Origin: Ureaplasma sp. ES3154-GEN
GTDB lineage: Bacteria; Bacillota_I; Bacilli_A; Mycoplasmatales; Mycoplasmoidaceae
NCBI RefSeq assembly: GCF_025780075.1
Contig: NZ_JAOXHM010000005.1
Coordinates: forward strand, 61,601 to 125,600
Length of the DNA stretch: 64,000 bases
Direction: 5' to 3'
Part shown: positions 46,628 to 59,117 of the stretch, one piece after another
Layout: each line of letters opens with the position of its first letter
Position numbering within the stretch: the first letter of the stretch is position 1
Made by a program: the position numbers and the translations under genes
The notes under the pieces: model-generated
Seen by the model: the letters and a program-made list of their open reading frames with translations, nothing else
The model's database searches: none
Told to the model about the DNA's origin: nothing

Positions 46628-49168
46628 ATGAAAAAAACTAAAAAAAGTCGTTTAACAACCGAACAAATTCGTGAACAATTATCCGTATCTAAAATAATTG
46701 ATCACCAAATTGTTAAGGAAGTTAAAACGTCATTTCTTGACTATGCAATGTCAGTTATTGTATCACGTGCATTACCGGATGTGCGGGATGGTTTAAAACC
46801 AGTACATCGTCGTGCGTTATATGCAGCGTATGAAAACGGAATGACACATGATAAACCTTATAAGAAATCAGCTCGTTGGGTTGGGGATGTTATTGGGAAG
46901 TATCATCCACATGGGGATAGTGCAGTTTACTCGACAATTGTGCGAATGGCACAGGAATTTTCACTACGTTATTTACTAGTTGATGGTCACGGTAATTTTG
47001 GTTCAATAGATGGTGATTCACCAGCTGCAATGCGTTATACAGAGGCTCGTTTATCAAGAGTTGCCAATGAATTATTAAAATATATCGATAAAGAAACGGT
47101 TGCTTTTGCACCAAACTATGATGGTTCAGAATCAGAACCAACCGTTCTTCCATCAGGTTTTCCTAATTTATTAGTCAACGGAACGACTGGAATTGCGGTG
47201 GGTATGGCCACAAATATGCCGCCTCATAATTTAACTGAAGTGTGTGCAGCGATTAAAATGTACGCTTTGAATCATGATGTTAGTATAGATCAATTAAAAA
47301 CTGTAATTAAAGGACCAGATTTTCCAACTGGTGGTTTAATTTACGGGGATGATGGAATTAATAATTATTTTGCAACAGGTCGTGGTTCAGTAACGATTCG
47401 TAGTACATACGAAATCGAGGAATTATCACATGGAAAACAAGCAATAATTGTTACAGAAATTCCTTATATGGTGAACAAGCAAACATTAATTGAAAAAATT
47501 GTGGAATTAGTAACCAATAAGGAAGTTGATGAGATTTCTGATTTACGTGATGAATCGTCGCGTGATGGAATTAGAATTGTGATTGAACTAAAACGTGATG
47601 TTATTCCAGAAGTTTTAATTAATAAATTATTCAAACAAACACCGTTACAAACAAATTTTAGTGTTAATAATTTAGCGTTAGTTAATAACGAACCAAAAAT
47701 TTTAAATTTATTAGAATTAATTAAATATTACTTTGAACACCAAATTGATGTTTTAGTTCGTCGAACGAAATTTGATTTAAATAAAGCGAAAGACAGAATC
47801 CATATTGTGGATGGTTTGGTAATTGCAGTTAATAATATTGATGATGTTGTAAGGATTATTAAGCAATCAAACGATGATGATGTTGCGATGACTACATTAC
47901 AAAAAACATTTGATTTAAGTGAAATTCAGGCACGTGCAATTCTGGAAATGAAACTTCGTTCATTGACAGGATTAAATATTGATAAACTTAAAAAAGAACA
48001 CGCTGAGTTATTAGCAATTATCGCTGATTTAGAGGACATTTTAAGCAATTACGATCGTCAGGTAAGTATTATTGTTGAATACCTTGATTATTTGGTTGAA
48101 AAATTTGGTGACGAACGCCGAAGTGAAATTGTTTATGGAATTAGTTCATCAATCAAGGAAGAAGATTTAATTCCTCAAGAAGATATTGTGATTACAATGT
48201 CAAAACGTGGATACTTTAAACGTTTAAATGTTGATACATACCGTGCTCAACGCCGGGGTGGCGTAGGAGTTATTGGTGCTAAAACTTACGATGACGATGA
48301 TGTGGAAAAAATTATAATCGCAAACACCCATAAAGATATTTTATTATTTTCAGATTATGGAAAAGTGTATCGTATTCGAGGTCACCAAATTCCATTAGGT
48401 TCACGTACAGCAAAAGGAGTTATGGCTTTAAATTTCTTACAAATCGAAAAACAAGAACGCATTTTAACTTTTATTGCAATTAATAACTATGAACAAGGTT
48501 CTTTAGTTTTTACTACTTCTAAAGGAATTGTTAAACAAACCGATTTGAAAGAATATGCAAATATCCCAACACGTGGTAAAATCGCTATTAAACTAAACGA
48601 AAATGACAAACTAGTTGCAGTCTTACAAGCAGGAGAAAATGATAATTTATTTATTGCTGCGAGTAACGGAAAAGTTGTGCGTTTTGACTTAGAAAGAGTT
48701 CGGATGATGGGGCGAAATACGGCTGGTGTTAAAGGGATTAGTTTGACTGATGATGAATTTGTCCTTGAAGCTGGTTTGTTATCCCAAGGTGATTTCGTAC
48801 TCGCAGTAGGGGCGAATGGTATTGGGAAATTAACAAGTGTTGAAAATTACAATGTTACTAACCGGGGAACTAAAGGTGTGTTAACGTTAAATGTTAACGA
48901 AAAAACAGGAGCATTGGTTGCGATTAAATTAGTAAATAATGATGAAGATTTATTAATTATGACAAATGCGAATAAGGTAATTCGGATTCCAATTGCAGGT
49001 ATTAGCGTACAATCACGTAATACTTCAGGAGTGAAACTGATTAATTTAGATCATGAGAAAAAAGAAGCAATTAAATCAATTACTGTCTTTAAAAAAACGG
49101 ACGACGAAGGCGATTTAGAAGAAACCGAAAATATACAAGAAACAAGTGAAGAAATAATTTCGGCATAA
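46628..49168 (+). CDS. gyrA: DNA gyrase subunit A
   Basis: An 846-residue subunit with no UGA codons. The quinolone-resistance region reads [52 protein letters not shown] (given by its ends: the [11 protein letters not shown] segment near residue 95 and the catalytic Tyr in AMRYTEARL near residue 134). The C-terminal beta-pinwheel contains the gyrase-box-like [10 protein letters not shown] stretch, supporting GyrA rather than ParC. At the expected QRDR positions there are Asp and Ser (GDSAVY). A strong terminator follows. Confidence 0.97.
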   Translation: MKKTKKSRLTTEQIREQLSVSKIIDHQIVKEVKTSFLDYAMSVIVSRALPDVRDGLKPVHRRALYAAYENGMTHDKPYKKSARWVGDVIGKYHPHGDSAVYSTIVRMAQEFSLRYLLVDGHGNFGSIDGDSPAAMRYTEARLSRVANELLKYIDKETVAFAPNYDGSESEPTVLPSGFPNLLVNGTTGIAVGMATNMPPHNLTEVCAAIKMYALNHDVSIDQLKTVIKGPDFPTGGLIYGDDGINNYFATGRGSVTIRSTYEIEELSHGKQAIIVTEIPYMVNKQTLIEKIVELVTNKEVDEISDLRDESSRDGIRIVIELKRDVIPEVLINKLFKQTPLQTNFSVNNLALVNNEPKILNLLELIKYYFEHQIDVLVRRTKFDLNKAKDRIHIVDGLVIAVNNIDDVVRIIKQSNDDDVAMTTLQKTFDLSEIQARAILEMKLRSLTGLNIDKLKKEHAELLAIIADLEDILSNYDRQVSIIVEYLDYLVEKFGDERRSEIVYGISSSIKEEDLIPQEDIVITMSKRGYFKRLNVDTYRAQRRGGVGVIGAKTYDDDDVEKIIIANTHKDILLFSDYGKVYRIRGHQIPLGSRTAKGVMALNFLQIEKQERILTFIAINNYEQGSLVFTTSKGIVKQTDLKEYANIPTRGKIAIKLNENDKLVAVLQAGENDNLFIAASNGKVVRFDLERVRMMGRNTAGVKGISLTDDEFVLEAGLLSQGDFVLAVGANGIGKLTSVENYNVTNRGTKGVLTLNVNEKTGALVAIKLVNNDEDLLIMTNANKVIRIPIAGISVQSRNTSGVKLINLDHEKKEAIKSITVFKKTDDEGDLEETENIQETSEEIISA

Positions 49169-49182
49169 TTTAAATAAAGAAC

Positions 49183-49219
49183 AACAAATTAACTTAACGG
49201 AAGTTAAGTTAATTTGTTT
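49183..49219 (+). terminator. gyrA terminator
   Basis: A perfect 14-bp stem (AACAAATTAACTTA and its complement) around a loop of about 8 bases (ACGGAAGT), ending in TTTG. It lies just before smpB. Confidence 0.8.
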
Positions 49220-49240
49220 GTATATTTGGGGGTAAAATCA

Positions 49241-49678
49241 ATGAATGTTGCTAATAAAAATGCGTATCGGAATTATGAGATTACAGATACTATTGAAGTA
49301 GGAATAGCTTTAATGGGAAGTGAAGTAAAATCAATTATTAACAATGATGCATCTATTAATGAAGCCTATATTATGATTAAAAACAATGAAGCTTATATCT
49401 ACCAAATGCACGTTGCTATGTATCATTTTGCTCAACACAAGGAACATGATCCGCTACGTAAAAGGAAATTATTATTACATAAAAACGAGATTATTAAATT
49501 TGCACATTGGCAAAAAACTGAAAGAATTAATCTCGTGCCAATAAAGCTTTATTTTAAAAACAACAAGATTAAAATTTTAGTTGGTCTAGGAAAAGGAAAA
49601 AAATTATGGGACAAACGTTTGGATCTAAAAAAACAAGATCAAAATCGGGAAATCAAAAAACACGTCTTTTCTCATTAA
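49241..49678 (+). CDS. smpB: SsrA-binding protein SmpB
   Basis: A 145-residue tmRNA partner that rescues stalled ribosomes. NKNAYRNYEITDTIEVGIALMGSEVKSI is the family's N-terminal signature, followed by NEAYIYQMHVAMY, RKRKLLLHKNEI and GLGKGKKLWDKR..LKKQDQNREI at the C-terminus. The start at 49241 has GGGGGT ahead of it and gives the usual length; an earlier in-frame start would add nine unconserved residues. The last 73 bases are shared with the next gene in another frame. No ssrA gene was seen in the window. Confidence 0.94.
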   Translation: MNVANKNAYRNYEITDTIEVGIALMGSEVKSIINNDASINEAYIMIKNNEAYIYQMHVAMYHFAQHKEHDPLRKRKLLLHKNEIIKFAHWQKTERINLVPIKLYFKNNKIKILVGLGKGKKLWDKRLDLKKQDQNREIKKHVFSH

Positions 49679-51411
49679 TCTGGAACACGCTTAATAAGCG
49701 TTCAAAATGATTAATTGCAATTGTTGTTTTCTTAAATTTAATTCAAGTGGGTGTAATGGTGGTATCACCGATTGTAATGAAAGCTATGCAGAATAGTTTT
49801 GATTCAAATTTACAAGACAACGGTCAAAGCAATTTATTAATTAATTCTTTAATTATGCTTACGCTTGTGATTATTTGAGCAATATTAGCTATGCTAGGAA
49901 ATTATTTATCTGTCCTTGTAGATGTTAATTTAACTAAGAGTTTGCAGCTAAGTATTTTAAATAAAACACTTGATTTTAGTAAGGCGGATGAAAGTTATTT
50001 TAGCGAAGAAAAACTACTAACAATCACAATTAACGATACAGCACGAATCCAGGATGGAGTGCGTGCTTTAACAAGAGGATTGCTAATCGGTATTGTTTAT
50101 TTAATTGGTGGATTTGTTGCATTAATTATTATCAGTTATCAAACATATAGTGTTTGATTAACAATTTTTTCTTTTATGTTGTTAATTTTTGGGATTGAAG
50201 CAATTTTCTTTCGTTGAATTAGACAAGGTTTCGAAATAATGACAAGAGAAAATAACAAGGTAATTAGTTTGACAACGGATTATACAAATGGTTATCAAAC
50301 AATTAAGAATTTTGTATTACAAAGTTTCTTTTTAAATGATTTAAAAAATCAATGAAACAATTATAAAAAACATTCGGAAAAAAGTTTTAGATTATTATTT
50401 TTGCTAATTGTTTTGATCACTAAATTATCATTTATTATTCAACCTATTATTTTAGTGATTATGTTTTATGCACAACCAAAAGTACCCTACCAAAATATTT
50501 ATCCCATTTTTCAGGCAACTAATATTTTAGTTTTAGGAATTTTCATTACATCAGGATCGTTACAAATGTTTATGCGTTCATTAATTAATTTTAATCGGGT
50601 AAATAGTTTATTACGTTATCAACCCAAAATTGATTATATTGGTGTAAAAAATGTTAAGAACAAATCAATTGTATTTGAAAACGTATCATTTAGTTATCCT
50701 GATCAAAATAAAAAAGTGTTAGAGAATATTAGTTTTAGTTTGTCTGCAAACGAAACACTGGGTATTATTGGAAAAACGGGTTCTGGAAAAACAACGTTAT
50801 TATATTTATTAACCCATAAACTCCAACCAACAAGCGGAGTTGTTAAAATCGGTGGTACCGATCTAAAAGAAATTAATTATGAATACTGAAAACATCAGTA
50901 TTCATACTGTGATGCTCGACCTACATTAATTAACGATAGCATTAAAAATAATGTTTGCATGGGTGATGTGTCTTATGACAAAGAAAAATTTATCAAGAAT
51001 TTGCAAATAGCACAAGCTTATAATTTTGTTTCATTATTGAAAAACAAAGAAAACACAGTCATTAATACAAAAGGAACAAATTTATCGGGTGGGCAAAAAC
51101 AGCGAATTGCATTATCTCGAGCGATTAGCAAACATGCTAGTTTATTGATTCTTGACGATGCAACAAGCGCACTAGACGTGTTAACTGAAAAGGCATTTAT
51201 GGATGGTTTAAAAACATTAGATAATTTTGAACAAAAAATCATCGTTTCTCAACGTATTAACAATGTAGAAGATTGTGATAAAATTTTGGTTCTTGATGAA
51301 GGTAAAATTGTTGGTTTCGGAAATAGTGCAACTTTATTAGCAACTTGTCCATTTTACCAAGAAATGTATGAAACACAAAGTTACAATGTGGTGCAGAATT
51401 ATGAACAATAA
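49606..51411 (+). CDS. ABC exporter half-transporter 1 (degenerate ATP site)
   Basis: A 601-residue type IV exporter half: six transmembrane helices in residues about 35-330, then a nucleotide-binding domain with GKTGSGKTT (Walker A), LSGGQKQR (signature) and LLILDDATSALD, where Asp replaces the catalytic Glu. The H-loop reads SQR in place of AHR. Such degenerate sites are known from heterodimeric exporters (LmrCD, BmrCD, TM287/288). The ATG at 49606 follows AAAGGA and lies 73 bases inside smpB; the next in-frame ATG would cut into the first membrane helix. It overlaps half-transporter 2 by 11 bases. Confidence 0.9.
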
Positions 51412-53185
51412 ACAAATTAACCGTATCCTAATAAAGTTTTATTTTAAAGATTATAAAAAATATTTTTTAGGAATAACTTTTTTAACAATTTTATACATTC
51501 TTGGATATGTTGGATCTGCATTTTTGATGCAGACAACAATGACTAACTACGCTTTGAATATTGAATATTTCTTTTTGTATTTTCTTGGTTTTGCGATTAT
51601 GTGTTATCTGCTAATGACCTTATTTGATATTGGGATTATGTTTCTATCCAATAAGGTTGCACACAAAATCGAAAATGATTTAGCTATGACGATTAATCAA
51701 AAATTAAAATTATTAAGTATTAGTTTTTTCGAACAAAATAAACCAGGAGAATTATTTACAAAAGCACTAACGGATCCGCAAATGATTAAAAATTCACTGA
51801 CTATGTATTATGAAAAAATGAATGCACTTGTTATTGGTGGAATTGGGTTCGGAATTGCACTAATGGTAATTAACCCATATGTAATGCTAATATCTATCGC
51901 TGTTTATGGGATAATTATGCTACCTAGTTTGATCATCTTTAAAAAGGCATATCTTTATAAGAAAAAAACTCGTGACGTAACAGGGCAAGTTAATGATTAT
52001 GTAGAAGAAATGATTCGAACAAGAAACACCATTAATGATTACAATGCTAAAAAATATTTTATAAACGAATATAAAAACAAAATTAATAATATTCAAAAAA
52101 CATGAATTAATTCGGAATTCTTAAGTATATTACCATTTCCTTTAAGTGTTGCGGCAAACCGCTTAATGGTCGCATCGATAGCATTTAGTTATTTGTTATT
52201 TACAATGCACAATGTACATTTGCCATCAGGTTTTATGAGTAATTTCATTCAGCAATCAATTAATGGTATTATTCAGCAAGTGCCAAATTTTGCACCATTA
52301 GTAACTTTGTCTTTTAGTACTATTTTATGAGGTCAATACGTGACAGATGTTGTGCAAATAGCACCAAATACAATTAGTGGAAAAACTGCATTTTTTAAGA
52401 TTTATGAGTTATTATCAATGCCAAAAGAAAAAGATGAGTCAATGTTATTAAAAATTAATAATGACGGTGGAATTGAGATTAAAATAAAAAATATGTCTTT
52501 TAAATATAAGGATGATGATGTCCTAAAGGATATTAATCTTGTAATTCCTAAGAATAAGAAAACAGCAATTATTGGTCCAACTGGTAGTGGAAAAACAACA
52601 CTAATTAGTTTGATTATGCGTTTTTACGACCCAAATCAAGGGGACATTTTATTTAACAATGAATCAATATTGAATAAAAAACGTGACTCCGTTCGCCAAT
52701 ATTTAACTAGTGTTTTACAGGAACCATATTTGTTTAAGCGTTCAATTAAAGATAATTTCTTAATTGTTAAACCCGAAGCAACGATGAATCAAATTGAAGA
52801 AATATGCCAATCAGTAGGTATTCACCAAACTATTATTGATTTAGAAAATGGATATGATACGATTATTGATGAAAAACATGGTTTATCAAATGGTCAAAAA
52901 CAATTGCTTACAATCGCTCGCGCGATGTTGCGTAATGCTCCGATTATTATTCTGGATGAAGCTACATCAAACATTGATGGGCAAACAGAGAAACTCGTTC
53001 AATTGGCAATGGAAAAATTAATTAAAAATAAAACAGCAATTGTAATTGCTCACCGTTTATCAACAATTATTGATGCTGATAAAATTGTAATGATTAACAA
53101 CAAACAAATTGTTGGCGTTGGGACGCACCAAAGCTTGCTAGCAACAAACAAAAGTTATCAGGCACTTTTTAAAGCAAACAACTAG
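51401..53185 (+). CDS. ABC exporter half-transporter 2 (catalytic ATP site)
   Basis: A 594-residue partner subunit read through UGA Trp codons. Six membrane helices (residues about 20-310) precede a nucleotide-binding domain with GPTGSGKTT, signature LSNGQKQ, Walker B IIILDEATSNID with the catalytic Glu, and H-loop IAHRLSTI. The complete motifs complement the degenerate ones of half-transporter 1, so the pair should form a heterodimer with one working site. I take the ATG at 51401; an ATG at 51368 is possible. Substrate unknown: multidrug, lipid or peptide. Confidence 0.9.
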
Positions 53186-53270
53186 ATTTTAATAACAAAG
53201 AAATTAAGGAATATTATATAATTATTGGATAAGTATTAAAATGTTCTATTAACAAAAAATAGAAAAATAC

Positions 53271-53299
53271 TTGTTTTTTAACAAAAAATACACTATAAT
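53271..53299 (+). promoter_or_regulatory. Promoter of the tRNA-Ile/tRNA-Ala pair
   Basis: TTGTTT (53271-53276) and TATAAT (53294-53299) are separated by 17 bases, ending 14 bases before the first tRNA base. Confidence 0.8.
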
Positions 53300-53313
53300 A
53301 ATATGGTGTATTT

Positions 53314-53390
53314 GGAAGTATAGCTCAGCTGGTTAGAGCACACCCCTGATAAGGGTGAGGTCGATGGTTCGAGTCCATTTACTTCCACCA
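53314..53390 (+). tRNA. trnI: tRNA-Ile (anticodon GAT)
   Basis: A 77-base cloverleaf with encoded CCA. The acceptor GGAAGTA pairs with TACTTCC. The D-arm is AGCTCAGCTGGTTAGAGC, the anticodon arm CCCCTGATAAGGG reads GAT, and the T-arm has GGTTCGAGTCC. It is separated from tRNA-Ala by one base. Confidence 0.96.
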
Positions 53391-53391
53391 T

Positions 53392-53467
53392 GGGGACGTA
53401 GCTCAATTGATAGAGCACCTGATTTGCACTCAGGAGGTCGAGGGTTTGACCCCCTTCGTCTCCACCA
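53392..53467 (+). tRNA. trnA: tRNA-Ala (anticodon TGC)
   Basis: A 76-base cloverleaf with encoded CCA. The acceptor GGGGACG pairs with CGTCTCC and contains the G3-U70 pair that identifies tRNA-Ala. The anticodon loop TTTGCAC gives TGC. The T-loop reads TTTGACC rather than the usual TTCGA form. A terminator follows within 15 bases. Confidence 0.96.
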
Positions 53468-53476
53468 TTAACTTTC

Positions 53477-53507
53477 AAAACTAACCTTTGGGTTAGTTTT
53501 TTTATTC
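53477..53507 (+). terminator. tRNA operon terminator
   Basis: A stem AAAACTAACC/GGTTAGTTTT with a TTTG-type loop and a run of T. Confidence 0.88.
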
Positions 53508-53564
53508 AATTAAAAAAAGAACCAAAAAACAGTCATATAGACAAGTGGTTCTTTTTATTTTGTA

Positions 53565-56500
53565 TTAGTTGTTATTAAGTAATTTAATATGGAATGTTCT
53601 ACTTTCTTTTGAATAATTATTTGAATTATCTAAATTAGAAAGCTGTGGAACAATTTGAACCTCTAAATTAATAAAGGTGTTTAAACCGTATTTTTGTTTA
53701 TTAATTGATTTAATTATTAAACCAAAGTTATCCATTTTAATTGGCGGGTAATAACTGTTTTTGACATAGTTACTTAATGTCTTAATAAACCGGTTTAAAT
53801 AATAGAACTCATTAATTTTTTTTCATCTGTTGCTTACATCGGTTTGGTTGATTGCTTCAATTATTTCATCCGCATTAAGTGTAACATCTTCTTTTAAGCC
53901 ATATTGCTCGTTGATAATATCATTATAGCTATAAGGTTTTTCAAAATGTGCTTTAAGCATTTCAAATAGATCAAATTGCAAAGCATTATCATAATTATTA
54001 AAACCACCTAAATAAAGTGGTTGAACCTGATTCGTATATTTAGCTTCATTGTTATCGAAATCAAATTGAAATAAAAGCTTATATTGGATGAAACCAAGCA
54101 TCGCAAGAAAGGTAGTTTGTTTTTGATTGAATACACCTTCGGTATCTATATATTTAGCAAAGTAAATTTTAACTTTTGTTTGGTCAAATGTTCGTAATGA
54201 TTCGTCAATGCTAATTAGTTTATTTAATTCAAGATTATCAATATTAATTGCAACTGATGGCTTTCCACCTAATGATGAATCTAGATCATCGGGATTAATA
54301 AAGTTTTTAAATATTTGATCAATAGTATAGCTTTGTGTTTTTCGACCTTGGTTAGTGATCTTAATTAAATTAGCAAAATAATTTTTATTGTTTTTATTTT
54401 TTTGGATTCATGCCTCAGAATAAAGGTTTATAATTGGCAAAGTTTTCGATTCTGAGTAATTGGTTCCGCTTTTTAGTTTTAAGGTAACCGACAACGTTCC
54501 GTTCCGTTCATTTTCGTTAGAAAAAGGGTCGGTTTCATCGATTTGAAAATCAATATCAGTTGTTCTTAAATCGATATTTTCGAAATTAGGTAAAATATAG
54601 TTAAGAAAACTGTTATTTTGTGAAAGTTTTTGTTTAATTCCACTTGCTCACCAACGTTTATTAAGTTCAAGTGAAGAAAGGTTGTTAATTAAGTTATTCA
54701 ATTGTTCAACAGACAAAATTGTTTTATTAGTTGAAGAAGTGGTAAAACTTAAATTATTTGTTGTTATTGTTTTGTTAGGAAACAAAAGTTTATAAAAATT
54801 ATAGGTTGCGTTTTCTTGTAAATAATTGGTATCGTAAACTAAATAATTAACGCCATTTTCAATAATTAAATTACCATTTGTTAGTGTAATATTATTCGCT
54901 TGATTATCTGCATTTTTGATCACTAAATCAGGAATAAAACCATTTTGAAAATCTAAAACATTATCAAAATCTTTTATATATTCGACATAAACACGTCTTG
55001 TTATTCCATTATTTAGTAGCTTACTACTAATAGCTTTAATCATTGGTTCTGTTGTTATAGGTTCAGCTATAATAAATTTATTATTTTTAATATTTTGGGA
55101 ATTAGAATAAACAAGAGCATTGTCTACGAAAATATTTTTTAAATAATAGGTGCCAGGTGGTGTGCTTTCTGTTACAAAAGCGCCGGAATAAAAATTATTA
55201 TCTGATATTTTAGTTAGATTAACTTCGTAAAGACCCCCAAAAGATGAAGATAATTCAAGTTTAACGTTTGAATTTTCGGGTAATTCTTTATTAAAACTAA
55301 CTCCTAATTGATAGCTATTTTCACTTTGGCTGTAAACAAAATTTTCATAACGTATTGTGTTTATTTCCGTACTAATAACTTGCTTGTTTTGATTACTAGT
55401 TGTAATTTTAAAATCATAAAATTGATCTTTAGTTTGATCACCAATCTCTAGAGATATTAGTTGGTATTTGTGATTTTTTAAAAGAACGTATTTGTAACCA
55501 TTATCACTATCCTCATTATCAGTGTATGTATCTGTTAAAAGAATTTTAATGTTTTTAAAACCATTATTTTGTTCCTTGTCAAGATTTAAATTAACATTAA
55601 CAACTTCATCATTTGCAATGTCCTTAAATTTTAATAAAGCGTTATATGCTGCTTTTTGAAAGCTAAAAACATTGGGAATATCTAATGATAAGTTTAAATA
55701 ATCTACCTGTTTTTCGTTAATAATATGACTGGTGATATGTTCGACCTCTAATGGTTTATTTCACATTTTAGTCTTAAATGTATATTTTTTGGGAATAGGA
55801 ATTTGTTCATTATTCAGTTCTAGTTTTGTTATTTCATAATTCTCATCAAAATATAAACTATGAACAGGAATGTTTAGGATGCTGGAACCGATATCATAAT
55901 TATATGCCCCAAAAAAATGTTCTAAGTTATTGTTATTGATTGTTAAGAAAAAAGATATGTCGTTAGTATTTTGTAAAATATGCTGATCAAATTCAATATG
56001 TACTATTGCGTCAGAATCTGTAATATTGTTAACGGTAATTTCTTTGATTGAAAAAAGATTATTTGTAGCAGATGAGGTTGTTACAAAACTAAATTGACTA
56101 TTTACATCATTAATCAACTCTTGATTATTAACTTGAAGGGATTTAACAATATATGTTGATTGTTCGTTTAGATTTTCAAGATTAAATGTTATTTGGTTAT
56201 TTGTATAATCTTTATTAGCTGCCTGAAAATTATAAACTTCATCATTGTTGTTTTTATTTACTAACAACAATGATATACGGTCGTTTTCAGATAATTTATT
56301 AATATAAAACAAAAGTTGTGCAGATCTTGTTTGAATATATTTAGATTGAATATTAACTAATTTAATTGACTCTTTGTTAGTTAAATTATTGGTTTCCTCG
56401 CTTGATTCTGGTTCTTTTGAGTTCTGATTTTCATTTGATTGATTTAGTTTTGTCTTAGGCGTCTCATTCTGATTTTCATTTGGATTAGCCCCGTTTTTAT

Positions 56501-56789
56501 CTTTAGGTGGTTCTACAATCTTAGGGTTTACAGTAGAATTTGGTTTAGAAGCCGAATGATTGGGTAGTTCATTTTTTGTTTGTTGATTTTCTTGTGGTGT
56601 AGTTTCTGGTTTAATGTTAGGATTTTTCTTTTTTATTTTATTTTGTATTTCATTACTTTGTTGTTTTAACAAGTCTTGTTTTGGTGTTTTTTCTTCTTTG
56701 TTTTGTGTACAGCTGGTAATAATTGGCGTTATCACCAATGACAAGAGAAGGGTTGAACCTGTTATTTTTAGTAAATGTTTTTTAATCAT
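53565..56789 (-). CDS. Giant surface lipoprotein with repeated fibronectin-like modules
   Basis: A 1074-residue lipoprotein read through several UGA Trp codons. The signal ends in a lipobox (ITSC, Cys near residue 27). A Pro/Asn/Glu/Lys-rich stretch (about residues 30-135) follows and looks like an extended stalk. The remaining part contains several beta-rich modules of about 95 residues, each ending in a pattern like STYIVKSLQVNNQE or NYEITKLELNNEQ, resembling the Ureaplasma DUF1410 repeat. The ATG at 56789 has GGAG 8 bases upstream. Function is probably adhesion or host interaction. It stands alone, converging with the tRNA terminator. Confidence 0.8.
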
Positions 56790-56861
56790 ATAATACTCCA
56801 TCAAAAATAATTTTTAATATTTTAGCAGAAAAACAATTCTTATAATTATGTTTTAAAAAAA

Positions 56862-56887
56862 AGAAAAGACCTGTTTTGGTCTTTTCT
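56862..56887 (-). terminator. rnr terminator
   Basis: On the minus strand AGAAAAGACC/GGTCTTTTCT with an AAAACA loop is followed by a long run of T; it overlaps the rnr stop codon. Confidence 0.85.
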
Positions 56888-59117
56888 ATAGAAATGATAC
56901 TAGCTCAAAATCAATTTTACGAGTAACTTTGTTAGCGCCAATAACACGAACACGAACCTTTTTACCTACGGTAATAATTGATTGTGTTTTTTCTCCAACT
57001 AATGTGTTATTTTCTTTTACGTAATTATAATAATCATTTTTTAAAGATTTAACAGAAATTAAACCTTCAATGGTATTCTCTAGTTCCACAAAAGCGCCAA
57101 ATGTATTTACCGAAGAGATTACAGCATTATATTCTTTATTTAAGTGCTCTGACATATATTCTGCAAACTTCATACTATTAACGTCGCGTTCAGTGCGAAC
57201 TGCGTTAATTTCTTTTTCATTACACTGATCACTAATTTCTTTTAATCGATTCATTAGTTGTTCGCGTTGTTGATCAGTATATGCGTTGTGATCAAAAATA
57301 AACGACCAAAGAATCCGGTGGACAATTAAATCGGAGTACCGTCGAATTGGTGATGTAAAATGAGTATATTGTTTGGACGCTAAACCAAAGTGACCAATAT
57401 TGTTTGTTGAATATGTTGCTTTTTCCATTGAACGCAATAATAATTTAGAAATTAATGGTAAATTATAGTGGTTTTCGTTTTCTTTTAATCAATTAGAAAT
57501 CGATTTTTCATCAATATTTAAGAAATCTTCATTAACTTTGAAACCAAGTTTTTTGGCTTCAATCGCAAAGAATTCTAGCTTTTTAATTTGCGGTCTGTCG
57601 TGGGTACGATAAATGAAGTTTAAAGGTGTTTTAATATTACCTAATAAATATTCATCGGTTTTAGTAATTAGGCTGGGATTGTTTTGAAAATTAATTTGTT
57701 TATCAACAAACCGAGTAACAGCTTCGTTGGCTGCAACCATAAAATCTTCAATCATCATTTGAGCTGTTTTTTGTTCTTTAACTTGAATATCAATAATTTT
57801 GTTATTTTGGTCAAGGATGATTTTTGGTTCTTTAACTTCGAAATTAACATAACCATTATTCATTTTTTTATTACGTAAAATATGGTGCAACTCTTTTGCT
57901 TCTAATAACATCTGATGCACAGATATAACGTATTCAGATAAACTTGTTTTTTCCTCAAAGAAATCGTTAACTTCGTCATAAGACATTTGATATTTACTAG
58001 TAATCACTGACGGATATACATCCTCAAAAACAACTTTTCCATCATCGCCAATAATCATATCGCACGTTATTGCCATTCTTTGAACACCAGGGTTTAGTGA
58101 GCAAATATTATTTGATAAGTTATGTGGTAGCATCGGAATTACTCGGTCAACAAGATAAATAGAGGTGCTACGTTCGAATGCATTTTGATCAAGAATGGTA
58201 TCGGGTTGAACATAATATGAAACATCAGCAATATTCACACTTAAGAAATAAAATTGTTTTCCGTTAACTCCCTTGGGTAACTTTTGGACAAACACAGCAT
58301 CGTCAATATCTTTGGATCCTTTTGGATCAATAGAGACGATCTCTCGATCATTAAGAATACGACGGATTTTAGTTTGGTGTTCATCAAGAAAAAAAGTTGC
58401 ATCATTTGCAATTTTTTCAGCCTCAGGATTAAATTCTGGTTTGATATTGTTGTCATAAACAATTGATAAAATGTCAACACCAATATCGTTAACATGTCCA
58501 ATGACCATTTCAACACGTGCATACGCATTATGTTGATCGCTTTTATAAACATGAAAAAGGATTTTATGACCAGTAACCAAACCTTTATAAGGATCTAAAA
58601 TAATATTTAAATAAAAAGTTGATTCATCGCAAACGACTTTTAATTCATTTTTATCGTATTGAATAAGTCCTGTGAAATAATCTTTGGTGTGCTGGATAAT
58701 TCTAGTGATTGCGACATCATATAAATTATCTCGTTGGGGTTCTTTTTTTAACCTAACAAACTCAACATGATCTTTTTTAAGTGCTCCATTTAAGTATTTT
58801 TTGTTAACATAAAAATCAGTTTCAGAATCATCGAGACGAATAAAACCATCACCTCGTGAGTTGATTGACAACACACCAGTAAAGGTTTGTGATTCATCAA
58901 ATTCATAATCCATATAATTTAAAATCAGATATCCGTTATCTAAACGGCGAAAACTGCAATCTGCAACAAGTTGACTAATTGTTTCATAAATATTGCTTTT
59001 AATTTTTGGATTGTGTTTAAGCGCTTTTTTAACTAAAATGCGCGGAGGGATTGGTTTATAGTTTTCTTTACTGATAATATCAAATAATAAAGTTCGTAAA
59101 TTAGTTTGTTGGTTCAT
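56886..59117 (-). CDS. rnr: Ribonuclease R
   Basis: A 743-residue 3'-5' exoribonuclease that degrades structured RNA and, in Mollicutes, replaces PNPase and RNase II. UGA Trp codons join the parts. It has cold-shock domains around residues 70-230, the RNB catalytic centre with IDPKGSKDIDDAVFV (four Asp) and LSVNIADVSYYVQPD, then SIYLVDRVIPMLPHNLSNNICSLNPGVQRMA, QYTHFTSPIRRYSDLIVHR, and a C-terminal S1 domain (GAFVELENTIEGLISVKSL). Its ATG overlaps the secG stop as TAATG. The secG-rnr pairing is common in Firmicutes; smpB lies elsewhere here. Confidence 0.96.

Noticed and set aside
53293..53478. A 61-residue minus-strand frame.
   Set aside because: It lies antisense to the two tRNA genes and arises from their structure.
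58241..58552. A 103-residue frame inside rnr.
   Set aside because: It overlaps the conserved RNB catalytic region on the same strand in another frame; hydrophobic composition is a frame artefact.
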